This document shows, piece by piece, positions 23,328-33,015 of a DNA stretch of 64,000 nt. The notes under the pieces are model-generated. The model had not been told where the DNA came from. It did not search any database and saw only the letters and a list, made by a program, of their open reading frames with translations. Position numbers and translations under genes: made by a program. Within the stretch, counting starts at the first letter, position 1, and each line of letters starts with the position of its first letter. This stretch comes from Dioscorea cayenensis subsp. rotundata (Eukaryota; Streptophyta; Magnoliopsida; Dioscoreales; Dioscoreaceae): the NCBI RefSeq assembly GCF_009730915.1, contig NC_052484.1, positions 2,508,054 through 2,572,053 on the forward strand. Direction: 5' to 3'.

Positions 23328-23585
23328 CATTTCATCGCAGAAAATTCACACATCGAAAAGATGAAGACTTCATTCAGTGTTTGTTATTGTCACGGATTTC
23401 GTTCAAGGTTCCGTATGGCCCTTAGTCAATATTTTGAAGTCCTTGCCCGACTAAGGCAGCCATTTCATCACAGAAAATTCACACATAGAAAAGACGAAGA
23501 ATTCATTCAGTGTTTATTATTGTCACGGGCTCGTTCTTTCGTTCAAGGTTTCATACAGCCCTTAGTCGATATTTCGAAGTCCAAC
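23328..23585. repeat. two-copy tandem duplication, period 133 bases
   Basis: Both copies begin CATTTCATC(G/A)CAGAAAATTC (23328 and 23461) and run through the 'attcattcagtgttt(g/a)ttattgtcacgg' segment to 'cccttagtc(a/g)atatt(t/c)cgaagtcc' or similar. The first copy contains the stop codon of the carrier pseudogene's last exon, so the duplication starts inside the end of that gene. Confidence 0.8.
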
Positions 23586-23661
23586 CAATAATAATATAAT
23601 ATATCTCACCAACCCCCAATAATGCTCTCTAACTACCACCATATCATGACAAATATATACA

Positions 23662-23991
23662 AGGTATAATATCAAAATAGTCCCTCTATTTTTTGTTTTC
23701 CGCACTTTTAGTCCCTCTAATATAAAATCTGCTTTTTTGGTCTTTGTATTTGCACATTTTTGTCCTTTAATTATAAAGATCCGTCTTTTAGTCCTCAGTA
23801 TTTCTACATTTTCATCTTTTTTTGGTCCCTCTAATTCATCAACTGGAAGGACCAAAAGAGCAGATCAGTCAATTAGAGGGACAAAAAAAAACAAAAATGT
23901 GAAAATACAAAGACCAAAAAGACGGATTTTATATTAGAGAGACTAAAAGGCGGAAAACACAAAATAGAGAGACCATTTTGATATTTTGCCC
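23662..23991. mobile_element. foldback MITE, 330 bases
   Basis: Nearly the whole element is an inverted repeat. The left arm (AGGTATAATATCAAAAT, then 'agtccctctattttttgttttccgc') matches the complement of the right arm, which ends GATATTTTGCCCT. The arms meet around 23840-23860. An 8-base direct repeat TATATACA flanks it at 23654-23661 and 23992-23999. The ends and target size suggest a Mutator-like origin. It lies between the carrier pseudogene and the minus-strand gene at 24279. Confidence 0.8.
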
Positions 23992-24278
23992 TATATACAG
24001 ATGTCATTCTTGCTCTCTAATGTTGGTGGAGAAAATTGTGAGGTATAACAGTTATGCATGTAGACAAATATACCGCTACAAAAAAGTCGGCAATTGCGTA
24101 AATGCCCCATAACATTCATACAATTTACAGTTGTAGGGGCATATTTGTAATAATTATATTTTGCAAGGGTTGCATTCAAAGTAACAATTGAGACAAAATA
24201 CTTGTACACAATCGAAAATACAAACGATGTCTGGCTAATTACAGTAACAACAGTGAGCAGTAGAGAAATTGAGGGAAT

Positions 24279-26595
24279 TCATTTCTGTTTAAAAACAGAA
24301 TGAATATTTACATTATATTCATCGAGTTTGTCGATCCTCGCAATACAATCATTCATCCTTTTCAGAAGAGCAGGCATTGCGGAAACATTCTGGGATGTCT
24401 TGTCGCTAAACGAATGTAACTTTTGGAGCATTTCTTGATCAGCTCCTGCAAGTGGTTCACTCAACTGAGATTGTCCTACCATTTCTGTGAATCAAATTAG
24501 AGACGATTAAATTTGGAATAAGATAAAGTTTGAGAACTTAGAAACAGATGAAAATCAACAGGGACCAGGAAAACTTATTTTTAACAATTAAAATATATGT
24601 CCACATTGTCAAACACAGCACATGAATTTATTACTGCGCTGATAGAAAGGTTAATTTTGCAATTCCAGCTAAGATCGGTTCAGGATCATGAAATTTTTCT
24701 CCTATCAAATAGAAGATGGCAGATAAGGATCAAGATTGCTGACAGTGCCATTCGCAATCACTGGAAAATTAACAAGTGCCAGAAAAACCCATTTCATCAA
24801 TAGTTATAATATTATGTCATTTAATTAATTACAGATAACCAATGAGTTTACCAAAGAAGGTTAATTGTGAGCAACTTTATGACTAGCAGCATGTAGGAAA
24901 ACTATTTGTTCTCTAACTAAAAACCCGTGAAACTAGGGCTTTGGGATCCTCGGTGATTTGGTTCATATTTTTTTTTTTGTTTTCCCTATTAGATAGAAAA
25001 TTGCTGCCAAGATTGCTGACAATTACCCTTACTGGTGCGCTAAGCTCGCTAGGTCAACAATAGACATGCACTATATCTATCGAAAGATACTTATGCACAC
25101 ATAACCCAAAAATGTGTTTCCCATACAATATAAGAAGCTATTGTCTATGGTACCGAGTTTAGCCACATTTGTTTGATATAGGCTTTTTGGTATTTAAACG
25201 AACGTTTCATGGAATAAAGTAAGACGTATATAAATTATAACTTGCAACTTGTCACATCCGGTTCAAATAACAAGCGTCATTTGATATTCACATTAGACTT
25301 TATGCAATACAACAAAACTGTAATTCTAAATTAACAAAGAAAAATCAATTCAAGATAAATAGAATTTCCAAATCAAGAAAACAGACCACGAGTTAATAAG
25401 TTATCACAGCATCATAGGCAATAACTCATGAGAAATATACTGCTTGCATTGCATGTACAATTCAGTAAAAGATAACAACCAGGTAGAAGAGAATATAATC
25501 TGATATGAAGTTTTATACAGAGCTTGCGAGGCTTGGGCACCCCCGACTGGTTTCCAGGATTCTCTTTCAAGAGAGGACTAGGGACTTGTTTCCATGTAGG
25601 TAAATGTAAATCCAAAGCAAGGACAAGAAAATGAAGAATAAAACTAATATCTTGTTTATGGGTGAAATGAAGCAAACAGATTTATTGCGAGAAAATGCTT
25701 CATTTCTTTAATTTTTCTTGTTAAATTGGAGGGAATTCAATGCAGTCAATAATGTCATCTTAGTAGTAGCAAAGAAACTAGAGAACATGTGATAGTCTTG
25801 AAGATTTCAGACATGGAACATTAAACCATCCAAAATGAGATTTTTATTGACCAAAATACTTCATTTCACAATAAAACAAAGAATTTATAGTACAATGCAC
25901 ATTAATCAATCAAGAAAATTGAGGGAGGTCAACACAATCAATACACCGTCTCAGTAGCATAGAAACCAGAAAATGCCTGAAAATTACAAGGATTTCAGTC
26001 ATGAAACTTAAAATCATTCACAATGATAGTTCTAAGAACAAAAATTTAGTACAATGCACATTAATCGATCAAGAAAATTAAGGGAATTCAACGCAATCAA
26101 GACATCACCTTAAAAATGCCTGAAATTCCAGAGGATTTCATTCATGTTTTATTAAATCATCCAAAGTGAGAATTTTTTAAGGACAAAAATGCTTCACTTC
26201 ACAATCAAACAAAGAATTCCTGGAAAAACTATCAAAACTAAGAGTTTAAAGGACAAATTTGCTTCATTTCACAATCAAACAAACAAATTCTAGCACAAAT
26301 CTCAGCAACAAATCCAGAGAGATAAAGAGTAGGCAAAGAGGCTATCAATGAACGCACCGGGGATAGTGATGGACGGGAGAGAAGGCCGGAGGGCGAGAAG
26401 GCGTGAGGCGAGGGCTTGGGAGAGGCGGTCGGGCATAGAGCGACGGGAGTCGAGAATCCGTTGGGCCAAGTCTTTGATCTCGCGCTCGAGCTCTTGCACC
26501 TCCCTCTCTTCGCCGCTGTCAGCGTCGTCGTCCATGGCTTCGCCTTGGATGCGCTCCTCTGGAACTAGGGTTTCGAGATGCCCCTGTCTCGCCAT
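24279..26595 (-). CDS. conserved small acidic/coiled-coil protein of unknown function, two exons
   Basis: Exon 1 runs 26595 down to 26358 and ends at donor G|GTGCGTT. Exon 2 runs 24484 down to 24279, after acceptor TTCACAG. The phases fit (238 + 206 = 444 bases), giving 147 residues. The N-terminus is MARQGHLETLVPEERIQGEA, then an acidic stretch (DDDADSGEE), then a helical segment likely to form a coiled coil (VQELEREIKDLAQRILDSRR). The second exon has another helical stretch (QEMLQKLHSFSDKTSQNVSAM; LLKRMNDCIARIDKLDEYN). It looks like a conserved plant protein, but I cannot name its function. A (GA)n tract lies just upstream of the start. The 1.87 kb intron shows no other exon, though one could have been missed. 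Confidence 0.75.
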
Positions 26596-26603
26596 TAATG
26601 GAG

Positions 26604-26606
<3 letters not shown>

Positions 26607-26640
<34 letters not shown>
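26607..26640. repeat. (GA)n microsatellite in the 5' leader of the 24.3-26.6 kb gene
   Basis: An uninterrupted AG dinucleotide run lies 12 bases upstream of the ATG. On the coding (minus) strand it reads (CT)n, a common motif in plant 5' leaders and core promoters. Confidence 0.9.
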
Positions 26641-26645
<5 letters not shown>

Positions 26646-26856
26646 TAGAACTAAGTTTTGTTATAGATAGGGGCTAAGAGAGAAGATGGGAAAGAATCAG
26701 GGACCTTTTGGAAATTTTGTTATAGTATTCTTCTTATTTATCAGTGAAGCAGGGGTGTTATTACAAATAATTGTGGATAAATTGTGAAAATACCCATACT
26801 TCTAGGAGATTAAACAATATAATCCTTGGTTAGAAGGTTTAAGTATTCACTTTTAC

Positions 26857-27438
26857 CAGGGATGCAAGTGGTTTGGGGCGGGAAATAATTCTCCATTCTC
26901 CCCAATCATTTTTCCATAGGGATCCTCGCTGGGTCAAGGAATCCCCGCCCTGCCCAACATAAGTGCCAACCCAGAGTTATATATCTGGGTTACAAATGTG
27001 CTAACTCGGGGTTACAAGGTCTATATATAACTTTTTAAAAAATAAATTGTTAAGATTGTATTTTAAACTCAATTTTTTAAAACTAAATTTCTGTTAAATT
27101 GGAAAGTTATATTTACTAAAACATTATTAATAAATACAAAAATATTTAAAAACAATCAAATATTTGGTCAAAATTATAATCATGCTGAATTTTTTTAAAA
27201 TAAATAAAAATTAAAATATATAAATTTTTTTTTTATTATTGGAGAATCCGCTGTGGAATTTCCCGTGGGGATTTCCCACAAGGAGCAGGGCGGGGAGAGT
27301 ATTCCCCGCCCCCGCCCTGCCCCACTAAGCAGGGACGCCCTACCCCACTTGGCAGGGAAGGGTTTTTCCCCATTCCTACTAGCCTCATCAGGGCGGATCC
27401 CTGAGTGCGGGGATTCTCCATCCCACTTGCATTCCCTA
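26857..27438. mobile_element. hAT-like MITE with GC-rich ends
   Basis: The ends are inverted: CAGGGATGCAAGTGG at the left and CCCACTTGCATTCCCT at the right. Both arms carry G/C blocks (GGGGCGGGAAATAATTCTCC; CCCCGCCCCCGCCCTGCCCC) around an AT-rich middle. A degenerate 8-base flanking repeat (ACTTTTAC / TTTTTTAC) fits hAT target sites. A related sequence at 27930-28075 lacks the insert at the matching position. There is no transposase frame. Confidence 0.75.
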
Positions 27439-27929
27439 TTTTTTTACGGATGTATATTTACAAATTGCCCTTAGGTCTCTGAACATATACATTTGTATAT
27501 ATATCTAAAGTGGACGCATCATCTTGGGACACCTGCAGATTTTGAATCTACGGACATCTCTGTTGGATTATTATCTAACGGTCCTCACTTTCCCGTTCTC
27601 CCCAAGGCTTCCCCCTACTCTTTTTGAAATCCCAACCCCATCCATTCCTCTCAACCTCTCTTTTTTATTTTTCATCATCAGCAGACATCTAGTTTTGTTA
27701 TATATATATATATACATACATGGACAAAATAAATCTAAAAACGTCCCACAATAACTGTTAGATTTGCATTTAATGACTTCTATCCATTCAGGCACATTAT
27801 TAAACAATACCTAATAGTAACAATGTCAAACTATAACAACTAATAATAATTTTACACCCCATCCCTACAAATAGGGGCATGATCTAATGAGCCGTTAATC
27901 TTATGCTATATATATATATATATAATTTA

Positions 27930-28075
27930 TGAGTGAAGAAGGGGTGTTGTAATAAATAAGCTAATAAATTGTAAAAAGGCCCCTATGTTTGTGAGATTGA
28001 ACAATATAATCCTTGATTATAAGGTTTAATTATTCACTTTTACAGAGGTCTATATGCAAATTGCCCTCCATGAAT
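27930..28075. repeat. sequence related to the pre-insertion site of the 26.86 kb MITE
   Basis: This segment aligns with 26740-26857 plus 27439-27470. Shared blocks are 'gaag(a/c)aggggtgtt', 'aacaatataatccttg', 'aaggttta', 'tattcacttttac' and 'caaattgccct'. The MITE sits exactly after TTCACTTTTAC in the first copy. The two copies are diverged members of an old repeat family. Confidence 0.65.
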
Positions 28076-28186
28076 ACATATATATAATAAATATAATGTA
28101 ATCTGATTCACAAGAACAATTTCATTTTTTTTTTTTCAAGTATAAAACAAGAGAAAAAACATTGACAAAATTCAAAGAAAGAAATT

Positions 28187-28366
28187 TTAAGTAGAATGCA
28201 AGGATTGAGAAGATGAAGGCTTCTTCAAAGAACAAGAGGACTTGAAAGCTTCAATGTGAGACTGGCATTTCAACTGATCACCTTTGTTTTCCTCCAAACA
28301 TTTCTTTAAAGCTTCCACATCACAAGGCGAAAGTTTTTTCGGAAAATTTGCATTCAATTCTTCCAT
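28187..28366 (-). CDS. small CHCH-type protein (Cox19/Cmc1-like), 59 residues
   Basis: One short coding exon runs from ATG at 28366 to TAA at 28187. Key segments are MEELNANF, LSPCDVEALKKCLEENKGD, then QLKCQSHIEAFKSSC and SLKKPSSS. Four cysteines in two Cys-x(n)-Cys pairs on predicted helices are the hallmark of coiled-coil-helix-coiled-coil-helix proteins. These are imported into the mitochondrial intermembrane space and oxidised there, often for cytochrome oxidase assembly. The spacings are 7 and 10 residues rather than the classic nine. A strong acceptor (TTCTTAGCAG) lies 25 bases upstream of the ATG, and an in-frame TAA lies between, so the ATG is the start and the 5' UTR is spliced. The precise family is from memory. 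Confidence 0.75.
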   Translation of the reverse strand: MEELNANFPKKLSPCDVEALKKCLEENKGDQLKCQSHIEAFKSSCSLKKPSSSQSLHST

Positions 28367-28519
28367 TTGGAGGCTCGGAAAATAGTGTTATCTGCTAAGA
28401 AGAACAATAAAAAGAATGATGAAATTGCATTACTGATTGTAATGTTCTCATGTTATCGAAACATGAAAAAAAAACAAAAGTTGGTCATGATCAATGTGAG
28501 TGCAAGTGATACTACAATC

Positions 28520-29640
28520 AGGAAATTTTTCGACAGAAAGTACGAAAAGTGTGTTGTGATTGATATCAGAGTGTTATATTAGAGGGTAACAAGTTTAATC
28601 TGCAAAAATTAATAGGTAAAACAATTATTAGAAGATGAAAGATTGTTTTAGTTGATGCTGCAGCATCATACTGTTAATGCCGACAAAAACTGCATTAAGC
28701 TCAACAATTTCAAGCGATAACATGCATAATCTTCAAAAAGTACATAAACTGCATTATGCTCGACAATTTCAAGGTTCACAGAAATAAGAGTCTTATATTA
28801 GAGGGTAACATGCAGAATCTTCAAAAAGCAAAGGAAAAACAATTAGAAACAAGCTTGCCGTCAGGAAGGAGTACCGGACCGGAGTTATCAACAAATACAT
28901 TTGTTTAATAAGAAGCTTTCATTGAAAAATACGAAAATTACATTGTACTCCAAGTTCACAGAAATCAAGGGATTAAATTGAAGAGTAACATGCAAAACTT
29001 TGAAAAGCAACTAAGAAACAATTTCAAAAGGACTTGCTTTTAGGAAGGAGTTCTTGAGTTAATACTACAGTTTCATATGCTTTGATGCTGAGAAATACAT
29101 TTGCTTAAGAAAAATTTTCATCGAATACCACGAAAATTCATTATGTTCAACAACTTTATGTTCACAGAAAATCAGAGTATTATATTGAAGAGTAACATCC
29201 AGGATCTTCAAAAGGCAATGGAGAATCAATTAGAAGCAAACTCGCCTTCCAGAAAGGAGTTCTTGATTTGATTCAAGATCATCATACTTTCAGATACAGG
29301 CAAATACATTTGTTATGAAAAATTTCATCATAAATACGAAAATCATATTATGGTCAATGGCGTCATGGTTCACAGAAATCAGAACGTTATATCAGAGAAT
29401 AACAAGCAAATCTTCACGCAGCAGTGGAAAAACTATTTGAAAAGAACAATCCTTCAGGAGGGAGTTCTTAAGTAGATACTAAATCAACATACTTTTGAGG
29501 CTTGAAAATACTTTTGCATAAAAAAAAAAATTCGTAGAAAGTATGAAAATTACATTATGCACAACAAACTTATTGGTGTTCACATAAATAAGAGTAATAT
29601 ATCAGCTTATAGCATGCTAAATTATCAAAAACCACCATTA
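28520..29640. repeat. decayed tandem array, about six units of roughly 205 bases
   Basis: Each unit carries in order: 'ttcacagaaatcagag', 'ttatat(t/c)(a/g)gagg/gagtaaca', 'gcaaatcttca', 'acaattagaa', '(a/g)gaaggagttcttga', 'aaatacatttg', 'ttcat(c/t)gaaa-tacgaaaat(t/c)a' and 'tatg(c/t)tcaac'. The 'ttcacagaaat' core is near 28775, 28955, 29162 and 29370, and degenerate near 29578. The 'ggag' cores at about 28863, 29043, 29251 and 29458 give spacings of 180-208. It lies in the presumed CHCH-gene intron. Confidence 0.75.
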
Positions 29641-31252
29641 ATATGTCATCCAACTGATGTGCTACAAGGCAAGAGAGAATCCTTCAGTTAGTTTAATCTA
29701 AAAGAAAACAAGTATTCGATTATGCACCAAAGTAACCATTCTCACTTTACATCACTAACACAAGCAACAAAACAAGAATATGCTCAAGAGCAAATGAAGC
29801 TTAAGATGTAATACTACAGATAAAATTAAAAACTAGAGATCTCACAAAAAGAAAAGGAACAAAATTGAAACCACACCACTAGATCATTTATTAAATTGTT
29901 CTTCAACATGATCATTTCTTCCTTGCTATCATTAATCCAAGCGACACAATGAAATTATTGTCAAGATGAAATGCAGCATAAGATGTGACTCAGCTGATAG
30001 AATCAAACTAGAGATCTCATAAGAAAGAACCAAATTGAATCATCATAATCATGAAAAGAGTAGTCATCCAACAAACGTGCTATGAAGTAATAGAGAATTC
30101 TTTCGTAGTGTAATCTAGAGAAAAACAATAACTGAAATCTACTCTAAAGTTATCATTCTCACTTCATATCACTAATCCCAGCAACACACCAAGATTATGC
30201 AAAAGAAAAAAAAAATCCGGCTTAAGATGTGATTCCAATGATAAAATCGCAAACAAGAATAAAATTGTATGATAATCATGGAAACATGTTATGAGTCAGC
30301 ATGACTTTAAATAAGGTGATAAGTAGAGAGTGGATGTGGTCTTTTAATTGTAAATGCTCTGTTTGAAGAGAAGGAGAAGAAAAACAGTTGTTTAATTCAT
30401 TCAGTAAGGTTGGAAATGACATTATTTAACCCTCATAGTTATGGTTTGTACTTTGTACTAATACAAAGTAGGTGTAAGGATGGAAAATACTTTTGGCTGA
30501 GGTGTTAAGTGGATAGGAGAATTTACATTGAGTGCCCTCGTCAGTTGGAGTTGGTTACACCGAGAGTTGGAGGGTATTATTATAATCAGAATTGCACCGT
30601 TATGGTTGCATGTCCAGGTGGCGCGAGAGCGTTCTGGATCATCTTAATTGGCATCCAGCTGGCATCCTAGTTAGCAGATACATATAAAGGCGGGTAGCTT
30701 GGGCGAAGGAGGACATCTGGAGCTTTGACCATTCTACTTCTTCTTTGTTCTTCTCTTCTGTTGAAACTCTTCCACCATTGTTAGGGTTTGGAAGAATCTC
30801 CAGGCAATTTACCTCTGATCTCCCGTCTTTAGTTGTAATCCTTTTTGGTAATTACTAAAATCATTGTTCTGTGGGGATTATTAGCTGAATCAATTTTAGT
30901 ATTTTAGAAGTTTTGATCTCTGAATTGGGAGACACGAGCTGTGCAAGTGAATCTTGGAAACTTGGGGGCATGAACTGAGGAAAATCGAGATGCGGGGCTA
31001 TCCCAAGGAGAAGACAGATCAGCAAGCTGAGAAACATCATAAGGCTATTCAGAAGCTGAAGGAGCAGCAGCGAAATAACATGGATAAGGTTCATTCTATG
31101 TTACTTGGTCTTCAATCAATATCTAGTGCTAATCCTGCTAGTAGTTCACCAAATTTCTGCTAAATCAGTGAAGGAAATTGTTGGTATCAAAACAAATCCA
31201 CTTAAGCTAACTAGGTTGGAATTTCCTAAGTTCAATGGTGAAGGTTTGCATG

Positions 31253-33015
31253 TGATAAGTGCTTGAGTAGACATATTGTCCTATATGTTTTACATGCATT
31301 AAGCATCATTTTTACCATGGTTTATGTCACATATAGTGTATTTTGTGTTCTTTTGTGCAATTAGGTTGTGAATGCCTTGAAGGGAGAAAAGGAAGCAAAG
31401 ATAGGCTATAAAGACACATTTTGAGAGTTCTTGTTCAATTCAAGGACCAAGGCACGAGAAGAATTCATGAACGTGGAGATGTGTGCCAACTTCCAAAAAG
31501 ATTCAAGCCAATTTGCTAGTTGGAAGGGCACAAAGACAGTCACATCTCCATGCTCCTTCTCTTTGTGAAGAATGCAAGACCTTTCAAATGATGAGTCGAC
31601 GAAGAAAAGTCTTATAGCCTACCACATGGACGTGTGCCTGACCATGTGGCCTCAAGAGAAGAGTGTTTGGACCGCGTTTGTGAAGAGACTGTAGCTAAGT
31701 ACTGTAGCATTTTGCTGTAACATTTTGTTGTAGCAGTACTGTAACATAATCAGTATTCACGCGACCGCGTGGAAATTCTTGCAGCCCAAGTGGGCGTGTG
31801 GAGGCATGTGACAGACACGGTTTGTGCTTATAAATAGCCCTCTTGCCTTATTCTTTGACATCTTTTGTGCGGCTCTTGAGGGGTGAGACGGCTAGGGTTT
31901 AGAGAGGAGGTCTTTGGTAAGATTGGGGGTCGTTCTTCACCAACTTTGATCGATCTTTCCTCCATCATAGCATCGAGAGGACCTTCGGCAACTTAGCTTC
32001 GGAGAAGGATTCTTCAAGACGTTGAGCGACCCATCAAGGCCATCATCACGAATTCGAGGGGGTTTTTCTTTATGGTTTATATTGCTATTCATTGTATTAA
32101 TCTTTGTTTTGTAACTTACTCCGAGGAGGGCTAAACCCTAGTAGGTATTTGAGCATGTGAACCCTAGGATCTTATCTTTTGTATTGATTTGCTTTATCTT
32201 TTCTATTAAATCCGAGTTGATTTGAGTTTTAATCTTGTGTTCCCATGGCTTGCATGTTTTATTGATCATTGTGGTTGATTGTATATGCATGATTTGTTAC
32301 TTTGATGAGAGAGAGGTCTCCATTAGAGTTAGAACTCCAAGATTAAAGAGGGTTGAGAGGGTGAATCATGAGATAGTGGAGTGTCCCCTTTTCCTTCTGA
32401 TGAGTATTTCTTATCTCCGTATTCCCTAGACTCTATGCAACCATATTTGGTGTGAGGCGTGAGATTGGGAGATTTCTCCGCCGAGACCTTGTAGGGGTTT
32501 AGGGATCTTTCGCCTAGAAGTAGGGTTAGATCTATCTTTAGGAATCGGTTTCACTTTTAGATATCCCTAGAGTTTATTGTAGTCATATGGGGTGTGAGGT
32601 GTTGAGATTGAGCGATTTCTCCACCGGGACCTTGTAGAGGACTAATACCGGTGGCTTGGAGGCAAGGCCTGTTGTTCTTGGATTACCTCGACTCATTAAA
32701 CTTGGTTTCGAAGCATTTAACAAGTCTCGGGCTTCATTTTAGATCCCAGGGAAAGCATTGCCCGGGTACCTCATCATCTTTATTGATTGAGATCTCCCTC
32801 AATTTTACCCTTGCACATTCATCTCCGGTATTTACTTCTTTGCACATTAGATCATCACATCATATCATTTATCATTTATCATTAGGCTAGATAGCAGAGA
32901 AACAGTTAGTACTAGTAACCCTGTACTCTGTGGATTCGACTACCCAACTCACCGGGTATTTTATTACTTCGACACCCGTGCACTTGCGGTACACCCACGC
33001 AATTCGGTCGTGTCA
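31253..33015 (+). repeat. solo LTR of a Ty3-type element (1763 bases) with TSD
   Basis: It begins TGATAAGTGC and ends GGTCGTGTCA. Perfect 5-base duplications GCATG flank it at 31248-31252 and 33016-33020. Removing it plus one duplication restores the gag reading EGLHEWLIK across the join. A TATA box (TTATAAATAG) lies at about 31828-31837. No internal retrotransposon sequence remains, so this is the product of LTR-LTR recombination. Clade not assigned. Confidence 0.9.
31828..31837 (+). promoter_or_regulatory. TATA box of the solo LTR
   Basis: TTATAAATAG occurs about a third of the way into the solo LTR, the usual place for the U3 promoter of a plant Ty3 LTR. Whether it is active here is unknown. 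Confidence 0.5.

Larger units (their letters stand above)
12816..23364 (+). pseudogene. mitochondrial carrier family pseudogene (SAM-transporter-like group, tentative), split by nested retrotransposons
   Basis: Recognisable pieces in order: an N-terminal region (12816-13290), then exons with AGTVVSLCLHPIDTIKT (about 13318-13380), GVKGFFRGISTNVAFSAP (about 13512-13632), EYHSFVHSVSGGCSSIAT through SERIKQQMQV (about 13729-13855), CGGL through PFDVVKTRLQTQ (21676 to about 21759), TPGSIEKYN (22168-22253) and GLIPRLSVCIIHGAIFF (about 23181-23364). The P-x-D-x-x-K-[TR] signature of the carrier family occurs twice. Lesions: a frameshift near 13015, in-frame stops at 13285-13287, 13390-13392 and 22195-22197, and a G-run at 23181-23186 that shifts the last exon. 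The exon normally lying between KQQMQV and CGGL was not found. The SAMTL-like assignment is from memory and unsure; the carrier family and the pseudogene status are firm. Confidence 0.85.

Noticed and set aside
26348..26677. 109-codon + strand frame over the first exon of the 24-26 kb gene
   Set aside because: Antisense shadow of a conserved coding exon; its end is a translated (GA)n repeat.
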